Shown: piece by piece, positions 56,224 to 64,000 of the stretch
Numbering within the stretch: position 1 is the stretch's first letter
How the letters are laid out: every line of letters begins with the position of its first letter
NCBI RefSeq assembly: GCF_008693075.1
Contig: NZ_VXKJ01000039.1
Span: 1-64,000 of the forward strand
Source: Corynebacterium phocae
GTDB taxonomy: Bacteria; Actinomycetota; Actinomycetes; Mycobacteriales; Mycobacteriaceae
Direction of reading: 5' to 3'
Length of the DNA: 64,000 nt
Translations under genes and position numbers: made by a program
Notes under the pieces: generated by a model
Told to the model about the DNA's origin: nothing
What the model saw: the letters and a program-made list of their open reading frames with translations, nothing else
Database searches by the model: none

Positions 56224-57129
56224 ATGGATAACCAATTTAGCCGCCCCGCTATCTTTACCGCGCTGGGGCTGAGCATAGCTATGGTTCTGGGTGTGGTTCT
56301 GGGCGCTAAGTACGTCTTGACCCACGCTGATCGCGCGCCGGTTACCATCACAGCGCTGCCCTCTGATGGAGCAGGATCTCCCCGCTGCTCTGCACTGATT
56401 AACTCCTTGCCCGATAAATTCATGGGGCACCCGCGTGCTGAGGTGGCCCAGCCACAACCGCCGGGCACGGCAGCGTGGGCAACCTTTTCCGATACCCCCG
56501 TGACGCTGCGCTGCGGCGTGGACTTGCCTTACCAGTACAACGTCTTTTCACAGACCCAGACAATTGGCGGCAACTCTTGGTTAGAGGTCAAAGACATGAC
56601 TCCCGGGTCCGATCTGGTCACCTGGTATAACACCGACCATGTGCCCACCGTTGCGGTAACTACCCACGACAATGGCGAGCCCAAGTTGGATTTATCTGCC
56701 CTGGATCCAGCAGATGAAAAGATTAGCCCCCGGCCTGCACCGCTGGCCGACCTGGCCGCCGGTAATACGGACTCGTGTGAGCAATTTATGAACGCTCTGC
56801 CTGCAGAGATCACTCCTGACTACCATTCTGCTCAGCCGGGCGTTGCGACAGTAAAGCACAGCAGGGCTTGGGTGGCCAAGGGCCGGGAGGCAATAGTCTT
56901 GCGCTGCGGCGTGGCCCCTCCTCCGGGGTACCAGGCCGGGAAACGACTGGTACAAGTCAACGATATCCCCTGGTTTGAAGACACCACGCTTGCCGGCGGC
57001 ACCACCGCGTCCACGTGGTTTGCGCTGGGACGCGCGACCGATATAGCCGTCTACGTCCCCCAGGATGTGGCGGGCGAGGTGCTAGTGGTTCTGGGCGACC
57101 TCATTACTGAGACCACGCCTGTTCAATAG
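56224..57129 (+). CDS. Membrane-anchored protein with two DUF3515 domains
   Basis: A 301-residue protein with an N-terminal signal-anchor (about 7-30) followed by two similar extracytoplasmic units. Each starts with a Cys (CSALINSLPDKF and CEQFMNALPAEI) and carries an LRCGV motif (TLRCGVDLPY and VLRCGVAPPP), a W-containing SWLEVKD or PWFEDTT, and a final VAVTTHD or IAVYVPQD. DUF3515 proteins beside thiL and ddl are usually single-domain and about 180-200 residues, so this is an internal duplication. The function is unknown. Its 3' end overlaps ddl by 48 bp on the opposite strand. Confidence 0.82.
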   Translation: MDNQFSRPAIFTALGLSIAMVLGVVLGAKYVLTHADRAPVTITALPSDGAGSPRCSALINSLPDKFMGHPRAEVAQPQPPGTAAWATFSDTPVTLRCGVDLPYQYNVFSQTQTIGGNSWLEVKDMTPGSDLVTWYNTDHVPTVAVTTHDNGEPKLDLSALDPADEKISPRPAPLADLAAGNTDSCEQFMNALPAEITPDYHSAQPGVATVKHSRAWVAKGREAIVLRCGVAPPPGYQAGKRLVQVNDIPWFEDTTLAGGTTASTWFALGRATDIAVYVPQDVAGEVLVVLGDLITETTPVQ

Positions 57130-58182
57130 CGCAGTACTTAGCATAGTATCCAGAAGCTCCCCGTAGGGTACGCCGGACTTGGCAAATACCTGCGGGAACA
57201 TCGAAATAGGCGTAAACCCCGGCATGGTGTTGATCTCATTGAGGACGGGGCCTTTATCCGTGACAAAGAAATCCACCCGCGCCAGACCCTTGCAGTCACA
57301 GGCCTTGAAGGACGCGATGGCAAGGTCCTGGAGCTGTGCGATAACAGCGGGCTCTAGCTGCGCGGGGATTTCCGCACTGACTACGTTGTCCAGGTATTTA
57401 GTCTCAAAGCCGTAAAAGCCTTCCGCTGAGTCCTCAATGCCGTTGAGTTTTGCTGGAACAGAAGCCTGCAGGGAGCCGTCCGGGTATTCCAGAACCCCTA
57501 CCTCGACCTCTGCGCCGGTAATCTCCGCCTCCACAATGACCTTATTATCATGCTGATAGGCCAGTTCTACGGCTGCTCCTAGGTCTTCCCAGCTGTTAAC
57601 CTTTGAGATTCCAATTGAAGACCCTCCGCGGGCGGGTTTGACAAAAACCGGCAGTCCCAGCTGGTGTTGCTCCGCCTCTGACAACTCCCGGCGCCCGTCA
57701 CGCAAAATAACTTCCGCTGTGATGGGCAGCCCCTCAGCCATGGCCAGTTTCTTGGTAAATTCTTTGTCCATTCCGGCGGCCGAGGCCAAAACTCCGGGTC
57801 CCACGTAGGGAAGGCCGACAAGCTCAAGCAAGCCCTGGATGGTGCCGTCCTCACCGAAAGGACCATGTAAGACGGGAAAGATTACGTCTACTTCCGCGTG
57901 TAGTGCCCCGGTGGTGAGGTTGTGGATTTGCCCGCGTTTGGCGGGATTGAGCGAAAGGGTCAGTTCTTCCCCCATAGCCACCTCTGGCAGCGTGCCGTCG
58001 GTGATTTCTAGACCCGACCGGACCCCTGGAGTCCACGCCCCCTCGCGTGTGATTCCAATAGGAACAACCTCATACTTGTCCCGGTCCAGATGGGCCATGA
58101 CGGCCCCTGCGGAAACACAGGACACCGAATGCTCGGTACTTTGACCACCGTAGATGACGGCGACACGGATCTTTTCACTCAT
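57082..58182 (-). CDS. ddl: D-alanine-D-alanine ligase
   Basis: Makes D-Ala-D-Ala for peptidoglycan. The 366-residue ATP-grasp enzyme has VAVIYGGQSTEHSVSCVSA (about 7-25), HGPFGEDGTIQGLLELVGLPYVG (about 95-117), PARGGSSIGISKV and the Mg-binding LNEINTMPGFTPISMFP (about 320-336). The start at 58182 is preferred over 58200 on family fit. Its last 48 bp overlap the end of the convergent DUF3515 gene, leaving no room for a terminator between them. Confidence 0.96.
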   Translation of the reverse strand: MSEKIRVAVIYGGQSTEHSVSCVSAGAVMAHLDRDKYEVVPIGITREGAWTPGVRSGLEITDGTLPEVAMGEELTLSLNPAKRGQIHNLTTGALHAEVDVIFPVLHGPFGEDGTIQGLLELVGLPYVGPGVLASAAGMDKEFTKKLAMAEGLPITAEVILRDGRRELSEAEQHQLGLPVFVKPARGGSSIGISKVNSWEDLGAAVELAYQHDNKVIVEAEITGAEVEVGVLEYPDGSLQASVPAKLNGIEDSAEGFYGFETKYLDNVVSAEIPAQLEPAVIAQLQDLAIASFKACDCKGLARVDFFVTDKGPVLNEINTMPGFTPISMFPQVFAKSGVPYGELLDTMLSTALLNRRGLSNEVAQNH

Positions 58183-58218
58183 GCGTTCAGATCCTACCAA
58201 CTAAACCGAACGGGCCAC

Positions 58219-59217
58219 CTACTCCGGCTTGGTTTCCCTGTCCATGAGCGCGGCTACCATCTGGTCCACGGTGATTCCGCGGTGGCAGACTCCAAAAACT
58301 GCTTGGGTCAGCGGCATCTCCACCCCTGCTTGTTGGGAGAGCTGGAAAATAGACGAGGATGATTTAACCCCTTCAGCTACCTGCCCGTTGGTCGCAGCAG
58401 TGGCTTCTTCCAGGCTCCCGCCTTGCCCCAGCCGGTAGCCGAAGGTGCGGTTTCGCGACAGGGTGGAAGCACATGTAGCCACCAGGTCCCCCATCCCGGC
58501 CAGGCCGGCAAACGTGCGAGGGTCTGCACCCAGAGCCACGCCCAGACGCGTAATTTCCGCAAGCCCGCGGGTAATCAGCGTTGCCATGGTGTTGTTGCCC
58601 AAGCCCTTGCCCGCCGCCATACCGCAAGCAAGTGCGATAACGTTTTTACAAGCGCCGCCCAGCTCCACGCCCACCACGTCCACATTTGTATAGGGCCGCA
58701 GGTACGGGGTTTGAATGGCTTCTTGAACTGCGACCGCCCGTGCTTCGTCGCTGCAGGCGATAACTGTTGCTGCGGGTTGTTCAGCAGCTACCTCCTTAGC
58801 CAAGTTGGGGCCTGAAAGTACAGCAATACGGTCTTCCGCAGCGCCGGTAGCGTCCGCAATAACCTGACTCATCCGTTTGAGCGTAGAGGTTTCTACGCCT
58901 TTGGAAATAGATACCAAAGTTGACTCTGGTGGTAGCAACGGTGCCCACGCTTCCAGGTTGGGACGAAGCTGCTGGGAGGGAACGCCAAAGACCACAATAT
59001 CAGCGTTTTTGAGAGCCGTTTCCGGGACGGTCGTAGCGCTGACCGCTGCGGGCAGCTCTACCTCTGGTAGGTAGTCCTGGTTACGCCCGGTGGTGGCAAT
59101 GGTCTGAGCTAGTTCTTCACGCCGGACCCACAAGGTGACCTGGTTACCGGCGTCCGCAAAGACCTTTGCCAACGTGGTTCCCCATGTTCCAGCCCCCATC
59201 ACTGCAACGTTTACCAT
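58219..59217 (-). CDS. gpsA: Glycerol-3-phosphate dehydrogenase [NAD(P)+]
   Basis: Reduces dihydroxyacetone phosphate to sn-glycerol 3-phosphate for phospholipids. The 332-residue protein has the Rossmann motif [19 protein letters not shown] (about 4-22), [11 protein letters not shown] (about 137-147), and the catalytic Lys region [24 protein letters not shown] (about 190-213). ATG 59217 has AGGAG a few bases upstream. It precedes ddl by 36 bp; the two probably form an operon. Confidence 0.96.
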   Translation of the reverse strand: MVNVAVMGAGTWGTTLAKVFADAGNQVTLWVRREELAQTIATTGRNQDYLPEVELPAAVSATTVPETALKNADIVVFGVPSQQLRPNLEAWAPLLPPESTLVSISKGVETSTLKRMSQVIADATGAAEDRIAVLSGPNLAKEVAAEQPAATVIACSDEARAVAVQEAIQTPYLRPYTNVDVVGVELGGACKNVIALACGMAAGKGLGNNTMATLITRGLAEITRLGVALGADPRTFAGLAGMGDLVATCASTLSRNRTFGYRLGQGGSLEEATAATNGQVAEGVKSSSSIFQLSQQAGVEMPLTQAVFGVCHRGITVDQMVAALMDRETKPE

Positions 59218-59492
59218 AGGTCTCCTACCCCTCATGTTTTGCTTTGATAGTTTTTAATGCCTTGCCCCTTATTCTAGGCTAAGACTGCCCCCGGATACAT
59301 TTTGCAGCAGGGTCAAGGCCGGCCGGAGACCTCTTACCCGGCGCCAACCCGGCCACTGCTAGGCCGCTTCAACACCACCAGGCGAAGCCCTTTCCGGCAA
59401 AGTTAGCTCCCACCCTTTAAGCTAACTAGCAACTAAGCTAACTAGCAACCATGGCTTTTAGGAAAAATAACGTCAACGAGCAGGAGGCCAAC

Positions 59493-60482
59493 GTGACCAA
59501 ATTATCTGAGGAAGACAAAGACACCGCTCCGGAGATGTTTTTATCCGGCCGCTTTCAACAAATCCCGGTGGATCCGGGCGCGGAGTTTGACAAGACCACC
59601 CTGGCCGCCGGTGCCGTGCTGTGGCGCGGGGACCGCAATAATCCGGAAATAGCTGTCATCCACCGCCCCCACTATGACGATTGGTCACTGGCTAAGGGCA
59701 AAGTCGATCCGGGTGAGTCCCTCCCGGCCACCGCCGTGCGTGAGATCGCAGAAGAAACCGGGTACTCCGTGCGCTTGGGAAAGCTGGTGGGGAAAGTCAC
59801 CTACCCTGTACAAGGCCGGACCAAGGTGGTCTACTACTGGGTGGCGGAGGTCATTGGCGGGGAGTTTAAGAAGAATAAGGAAGTGGATGAAATCCGCTGG
59901 CTAAGCCCCGCTAAAGCCCGAAAACTGCTGAGCTACAAAGTTGACGCGGACGTGCTTTCCAAGGCTGAAAAGCGTCTGCAGATGACCCCAGCCACGCGAA
60001 TTCTCTACGTCCGCCATGCGCGCGCCCACCAGCGTAGGAATTGGGAGGGGGATGACAACCTTCGGCCTTTGGATAAAAAGGGCCGCCGCCAGGCTGAGAT
60101 GCTGGTTCCGCTGTTGGAAGCCTACCAACCCAGTGCCATCTACTCCGCGGAGCCTGTCCGGTGCCAGCAGACCGCGGCCCCTTTGGCTGCTGAACTCAAA
60201 CTTCCAGTCATAGTTGATGAACTGCTGGGGGATGCTGGGATTGCCAAATCCCCAAAGAAGGCCCGCGCGGCCTTTGACAAGCTTGCCTCCCGGGAAGGAA
60301 CCACGGTCATTGTCAGCCAGGGCGCGGCCATACCCGCCATTATTAGCCAGCTCAACCCCGGATTTATCAAGACCGTAGATGGTGACATCAAGGCCAAGAA
60401 ATCCAGCGTCTGGGTTTTAGCTTTCAACGATGGTGAGCTCACCGGCGCTGATTACCTGGCCAGTCCCCTGCCCGTGCGCTAA
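59493..60482 (+). CDS. MutT1-like NUDIX hydrolase fused to a histidine phosphatase
   Basis: A two-domain sanitising enzyme. The NUDIX domain (about 30-160) carries the box GKVDPGESLPATAVREIAEETGYSV. The C-terminal histidine-phosphatase domain (about 170-329) has ILYVRHARAH (RHG-type, catalytic His near 174) and YSAEPVRCQQTAAPLA. Mycobacterial MutT1 with this fusion hydrolyses 8-oxo-dGTP and related dinucleotides. The start is GTG 59493 because AGGAGG lies 5 nt before it (329 residues); ATG 59451 in frame has no Shine-Dalgarno but could be used leaderless behind a TTTAAG-17-TAACTA promoter. Confidence 0.88.
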   Translation: MTKLSEEDKDTAPEMFLSGRFQQIPVDPGAEFDKTTLAAGAVLWRGDRNNPEIAVIHRPHYDDWSLAKGKVDPGESLPATAVREIAEETGYSVRLGKLVGKVTYPVQGRTKVVYYWVAEVIGGEFKKNKEVDEIRWLSPAKARKLLSYKVDADVLSKAEKRLQMTPATRILYVRHARAHQRRNWEGDDNLRPLDKKGRRQAEMLVPLLEAYQPSAIYSAEPVRCQQTAAPLAAELKLPVIVDELLGDAGIAKSPKKARAAFDKLASREGTTVIVSQGAAIPAIISQLNPGFIKTVDGDIKAKKSSVWVLAFNDGELTGADYLASPLPVR

Positions 60483-60510
60483 CTACACCTGGACAGGGAA
60501 CAGAGACCAC

Positions 60511-60609
60511 AAGACCGCAGGCAGCTACCCAAAGGCCACCGCACCGCAGGGCAGGTGCCCAAAGGCCACCGCACCGCAGGGCAGGTGCCAGAAGGCCACT
60601 ACACCACAG
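60511..60609. repeat. 30-bp tandem repeat between mutT1-like gene and leuD
   Basis: Two near-perfect 30-bp copies (60531-60560 and 60561-60590, AAAGGCCACCGCACCGCAGG...) flanked by two decayed copies. The last partial copy runs into the leuD stop codon (60599-60601). Confidence 0.88.
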
Positions 60610-61183
60610 CTGGTTTGAAAGCGGGGCGCTTTTCCTCATACGCGGTGATAGCGGCCTCGCCGCGCAGGGTCAGTCCAATGTCATCTAGGCCTTCCATTAA
60701 GCGCCAACGAACATCATCGTCAACCTGGAATGGGTAGACGCTGCCGGCTACTGTGACGGTTCGGTCTTCTAGATTGACGGTCACCTGGCTTTCACCCGAC
60801 TCCAGATGCTTCCAGATAAGTTCAATGTCGCTGTGGTCCATGATTCCGGTGAGCAGCCCGGCTTTGCCAGAGTTACCGCGGAAAATATCGGCAAACCGGG
60901 AGGAAAAGACCGCCTTGAAGCCGTAATCTTTCAGTGCCCAGACCGCGTGTTCACGCGAGGAACCGGTGCCAAAATCTGCTCCGGCAAACAGTACTGAGCC
61001 GTCGCGGAATTCCTCTTGGTTGAGGACAAATTGAGGGTTTTTGCGCCAGTTGGCAAACAGGCCGTCTTCAAATCCGGTGCGGGCAACCCGCTTTAGGAAC
61101 ACTGCGGGGATGATCTGGTCGGTGTCTACGTTTGAGTGTCGCAGCGGCACGCCAGTGCCGGTGTGGGTGACAAACTTCTCCAT
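60599..61183 (-). CDS. leuD: 3-isopropylmalate dehydratase small subunit
   Basis: Swivel domain of isopropylmalate isomerase, working with LeuC in leucine synthesis. The 194 residues start [32 protein letters not shown] and contain [25 protein letters not shown] (about 68-92), the aconitase-family substrate-binding motif GSSREH. It is 22 bp after leuC. A 30-bp tandem repeat begins at its stop codon. Confidence 0.97.
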   Translation of the reverse strand: MEKFVTHTGTGVPLRHSNVDTDQIIPAVFLKRVARTGFEDGLFANWRKNPQFVLNQEEFRDGSVLFAGADFGTGSSREHAVWALKDYGFKAVFSSRFADIFRGNSGKAGLLTGIMDHSDIELIWKHLESGESQVTVNLEDRTVTVAGSVYPFQVDDDVRWRLMEGLDDIGLTLRGEAAITAYEEKRPAFKPAVV

Positions 61184-61205
61184 GATTTTTCTTTCCCTTT
61201 GTCGC

Positions 61206-62639
61206 TTAAACTAATTCGGAATCTAGATCGGCTGGGCTAGCTAGGTGCCCGGCCACCGCAGTGGCGGCAGCCACCAGAGGTGATACCAGGTGCGTGCGTC
61301 CCCCTGGCCCCTGACGGCCTTCAAAGTTGCGGTTGGAGGTAGAAGCAGAGCGCTCCCCTGGTCCAATCTTGTCTGGGTTCATTCCCAGGCACATGGAACA
61401 CCCCGCCGTGCGCCACTCGGCCCCGGAGGCCAAAAATACCTCGTCTAAGCCTTCCTTTTGAGCTTGGAACATGACCTGCGCCGAAGATGGGACAACCAAC
61501 ATCCGGGTTCCGGGCGCAACCTTTTTGCCCTTGAGAACGGCAGCGGCCTCGCGCAAGTCTTCAATTCGGCCGTTGGTACAAGAGCCCAGGAATACGGTGT
61601 CAATCTTCAGGTCCCGCAGGGCGGTTCCGGGCTCTAAGCCCATGTATTCGAGAGCCTTTTTCGTAGCGGCACGCTCATTGTCGTCTGCCGCGTCCTCCGG
61701 AGACGGCACCGTGGCACCCAACGGCAGCCCCTGGCCGGGGTTGGTTCCCCAGGTCACAAATGGGGTTAGGGAGGATCCGTCGATATGGACAACGGTGTCA
61801 AACTCCGCGCCTTCATCAGTAGCCAGGGTCTTCCAGTACTCTACTGCGGCGTCCCAATCGGTACCCTTCGGGGCGTACTCCCGTCCGCGAACGTATTCAA
61901 ACGTGGTCTCATCAGGGGCTACCATGCCGGCGCGGGCACCTGCCTCGATGGACATGTTGCAGATGGTCATGCGCGCTTCCATGGATAGCTTGCGAATAGC
62001 CTCACCGCGGTATTCGATGATGTGCCCCTGGCCGCCGCCGGTGCCAATCTTGGCAATAATCGCCAGGATAAGGTCTTTGGCGGTGACACCCTCTGCGAGC
62101 TCCCCGGATACTTCTATTGCCATAGTTTTGAAGGGCTTGAGCGAAAGCGTTTGCGTTGCCATCACGTGCTCTACTTCAGATGTGCCTATCCCCATAGCGA
62201 TGGATCCGAAAGCCCCGTGGGTCGAGGTGTGCGAGTCACCGCAAACAATGGTCATACCGGGCTGCGATATGCCCAGCTGAGGTCCTACTTGGTGGACAAT
62301 TCCTTGTTGTTTATGCCCCATGGAATACAGCCGAACCCCGAACTCTTCGCAGTTCTTGCGCAAGGCTCCTACCTGCGCACGCGAGGTTTCATCGGTGATT
62401 TCCAGAAGGCTCCCGTTCTTAATCCCCTGGGTGGGCACGTTGTGATCCTCGGTTGCCAAATGAAGCTCTGGGTGGCGGAGTTTCCTACCAGCTAAGCGCA
62501 GGCCTTCAAACGCCTGTGGACTGGTTACCTCGTGCAGAAGCTGGAAATCTATGTAGATTAAATCAGGGGCACCGTTTTCGCCCTTGGTGACCACATGATC
62601 GCGCCATACTTTTTCCGCTAGAGTAAGTTGTGCAGCCAA
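61206..62639 (-). CDS. leuC: 3-isopropylmalate dehydratase large subunit
   Basis: Fe-S catalytic subunit converting 2- to 3-isopropylmalate. The 477-residue protein has the three cluster Cys in FLGSCTNGR (Cys near 343) and [10 protein letters not shown] (near 403-406), with [14 protein letters not shown] (about 131-144). The start is taken as TTG 62639 because GAGG lies 8 nt upstream and [13 protein letters not shown] follows at once; an ATG at 62681 is in frame, but would place translation across the promoter region shared with ltbR. Confidence 0.96.
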   Translation of the reverse strand: MAAQLTLAEKVWRDHVVTKGENGAPDLIYIDFQLLHEVTSPQAFEGLRLAGRKLRHPELHLATEDHNVPTQGIKNGSLLEITDETSRAQVGALRKNCEEFGVRLYSMGHKQQGIVHQVGPQLGISQPGMTIVCGDSHTSTHGAFGSIAMGIGTSEVEHVMATQTLSLKPFKTMAIEVSGELAEGVTAKDLILAIIAKIGTGGGQGHIIEYRGEAIRKLSMEARMTICNMSIEAGARAGMVAPDETTFEYVRGREYAPKGTDWDAAVEYWKTLATDEGAEFDTVVHIDGSSLTPFVTWGTNPGQGLPLGATVPSPEDAADDNERAATKKALEYMGLEPGTALRDLKIDTVFLGSCTNGRIEDLREAAAVLKGKKVAPGTRMLVVPSSAQVMFQAQKEGLDEVFLASGAEWRTAGCSMCLGMNPDKIGPGERSASTSNRNFEGRQGPGGRTHLVSPLVAAATAVAGHLASPADLDSELV

Positions 62640-62689
62640 TTCTCTTACCTCACTTGAAATCTCAAAGATTGAAACGTACATTTCATTGT
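62640..62689. promoter_or_regulatory. leuCD/ltbR divergent control region
   Basis: For ltbR, TTGAAA (62654-62659), 17 nt, TACATT (62677-62682) puts the start at or within a base or two of ATG 62690, implying a leaderless mRNA. Inside the spacer lies a palindrome AATCT-CAA-AGATT (62658-62670), a plausible LtbR operator serving both directions. On the minus strand TACAAT (62689-62684) could be the leuC -10. Confidence 0.5.
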
Positions 62690-63376
62690 ATGGGAGAGTA
62701 TAGCGCAGTATCCGGAATTAAAGTACTTGATAGAGCCGTTGCCATCATGCTCGCGGCCACTAACAAACCATCTACCTTGCAAGACCTGTGTGACACCACG
62801 GGCTTGCCGCGCGCCACCGCGCACCGCTTGGCCACCGCACTAGAGGCGCACCGCATCATCATGCGGAACTCGGAAGGAAAATGGACCTCCGGGCCAGCCC
62901 TACCCGGCAACCGGGAACGTCTGATTGAAATCGCAGAGCCGATCATGGAAGAACTCCTGGTCACTACCGGGGAGTCCATCCAGCTTTACCAACACACCGG
63001 TGACACCCGCACCTGTATCGCGGCTAAGGAGCCCCGGTCAGGGCTCCACAATGTGGTTCCCGTAGGCCGGCAGCTTCCGCTTGACTCCGGGTCTGGAGCT
63101 CGCGTGATTGCCGCATTTGGCACCGGTAACAGCGGTGATAACGGTTTCTTTCCACCGGAAGAACTGGAACAAGCCCGCAGCGATGGCTTTGCGGAATCAA
63201 TGGAAGAGCGTGAGGCGGGGCTGGCATCTATCTCCGCCCCGGTACTAGATCCCAGCGGCACGCTCATGGCAGTGCTCTCAATCTCAGGCTCCGCAGAAAG
63301 GTTTAGCCCTTCACCCGCTCAGAAGTTTGGGCAGCAGCTCTGCGAAGCCGCCTCCGCTTTAGGTAGAGCCCTCTAG
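62690..63376 (+). CDS. ltbR: IclR-family regulator, LtbR-like
   Basis: A 228-residue IclR-type repressor. The N-terminal winged helix ([21 protein letters not shown]...[17 protein letters not shown], about 1-55) is followed by a GAF-like effector domain (about 75-228, [24 protein letters not shown]). Divergence from leuCD and the [17 protein letters not shown] start match LtbR of C. glutamicum, which represses leuB, leuCD and trp genes. ATG 62690 is chosen because the family sequence starts there and the promoter places the transcript start on it. Confidence 0.9.
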   Translation: MGEYSAVSGIKVLDRAVAIMLAATNKPSTLQDLCDTTGLPRATAHRLATALEAHRIIMRNSEGKWTSGPALPGNRERLIEIAEPIMEELLVTTGESIQLYQHTGDTRTCIAAKEPRSGLHNVVPVGRQLPLDSGSGARVIAAFGTGNSGDNGFFPPEELEQARSDGFAESMEEREAGLASISAPVLDPSGTLMAVLSISGSAERFSPSPAQKFGQQLCEAASALGRAL

Positions 63377-63433
63377 GGTCAACCGCACGGTTAAGGCTCC
63401 AAATCCCGTCCCGCTCCCGGGGCGGGGCACCCC

Positions 63434-64000
63434 TCACAAGGACTCTAGCCGCCGCAGCTTAACGGCGTACTCCGGTAGCAAGGGCAGGCCGGGGGCGCGG
63501 CGCTCAACCACGTCGTAGATCGCTTGGTACCACCACTTTTGATCCTCTTTGGCGCTGGAAAACCGCTGCCACAAGGCCTCCCCCACCTGCTCGTGGTCTG
63601 CCAGCATTGAGCTGAGATTGTGTAGCTTGTCGCAGGCGGCCACTACTACGGCACCGTACGGGGCGGCATTCAAACGCTCGATGTAGGCATGAGCCCGCGC
63701 TTGCCAGTTAGGCAAGGAGCTGTCCTTGGTCACGCTCAACACAAAGTCAAGAACTTGCGGGCCAAAATCCGCCAGTATGTCCTCGGAGCTGTATTTTTCC
63801 GGGACGTCCTCGATGGTGTCGTGCAGCAGGCACGCAATCAAAACATCTTCTTCAATCTCTGGATCCAAGCCTTGCTTGCTGGCAACGTGCATAACAGAAA
63901 ATATGTGGGACACGTAGGGAATGCCGGAGCCCTTGCGGTAGTGCCCGTCGTGGGCTGCGGCGGCCACGTTCACTGCCCGCAGAATCCGCGGACTCAACAC
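63434..64000 (-). CDS. HD-domain small alarmone hydrolase-like protein (possibly cut at edge)
   Basis: At least 188 residues of a RelA/SpoT-type HD hydrolase domain without synthetase or TGS parts. The metal-binding pattern is present: HDGHYRKGSGIPYVSHI (His near 17 and 32) and CLLHDTIEDV (HD near 59-60), with a later D in DKLHNLSSM (about 124-132). It may be a MESH1-like (p)ppGpp hydrolase. The first codon in view is GTG at the very edge (64000), so the true start could lie outside the window. Confidence 0.8.
   Translation of the reverse strand: MLSPRILRAVNVAAAAHDGHYRKGSGIPYVSHIFSVMHVASKQGLDPEIEEDVLIACLLHDTIEDVPEKYSSEDILADFGPQVLDFVLSVTKDSSLPNWQARAHAYIERLNAAPYGAVVVAACDKLHNLSSMLADHEQVGEALWQRFSSAKEDQKWWYQAIYDVVERRAPGLPLLPEYAVKLRRLESL

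Noticed and set aside
60430..60618. 62-aa plus-strand frame with KATAPQGRCP repeats
   Set aside because: It only translates the 30-bp intergenic repeat and overlaps the ends of the two real genes.
63377..63433. Terminator between ltbR and the HD-domain gene
   Set aside because: The CCCGC...GCGGG pairing is short and lacks a T run on either strand.

Overview
The window is a 64 kb chromosomal segment of a moderately GC-rich actinobacterium, almost certainly a Corynebacterium. The support is the gene content and order: the argCJBDFR-argGH cluster next to pheST; infC-rpmI-rplT; uvrA, uvrB, coaE, an EIIBCA sugar PTS, rpsA and polA; an ABC amino-acid importer; rsmD-coaD, recG, ung-thiL and ddl; gpsA, a NUDIX/histidine-phosphatase protein, leuCD and an LtbR-like IclR regulator. 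This order closely resembles my recollection of the C. glutamicum chromosome, read mostly in reverse. No CRISPR array, prophage or intact insertion sequence was seen.

Layout. Positions 1-340 look like the promoter and leader of an rRNA operon that runs leftward out of the window. From 439 to 22.8 kb nearly everything is on the minus strand: tyrS, a Trm112-like protein, argHG, argRFDBJC, an acyltransferase, pheTS, an RNA methyltransferase, rplT-rpmI-infC, a beta-lactamase-fold lipoprotein and uvrA. Between 23 and 41.7 kb, plus-strand genes (MBL hydrolase, DoxX fusion, HelR-like ATPase, App1 phosphatase, DUF4185 protein, RDD protein) alternate with minus-strand housekeeping genes (uspA, uvrB, coaE, PTS with antiterminator, rpsA, polA). 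From 41.9 to 43.0 kb there is an unusual tRNA followed by decayed mobile or metal-transport sequence. From 43.0 to 46.9 kb comes a DUF368 carrier-lipid transporter candidate joined to an amino-acid ABC importer. A surface protease, then coaD/rsmD, recG, a DAK2 kinase, ung, thiL, ddl and gpsA fill 47-59 kb. The right end holds a MutT1-like gene, leuDC, ltbR and a small alarmone-hydrolase-like HD protein cut by or ending at the window edge.

How the genes work together. The arginine genes form two transcription units (argCJBDFR and argGH). Each has a related AT-rich motif over or near its promoter that is probably the ArgR operator. The PTS gene is preceded by a promoter, a 29-nt BglG-type RAT site and an overlapping terminator, and is followed by its own antiterminator gene, so it forms a complete self-contained control circuit. 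leuCD and ltbR diverge from a 50-bp control region.

The most notable observations are: a short-variable-arm tRNA with a Leu CAA anticodon; infC starting at ATC behind a long structured leader; an S1 protease carried on a long Trp-patterned coiled-coil stalk with a C-terminal membrane anchor; a DoxX protein with a LEA-like repeat tail; a doubled DUF3515 protein overlapping ddl convergently; and a recurring habit of short, decaying tandem repeats in intergenic spaces and in one coding sequence.
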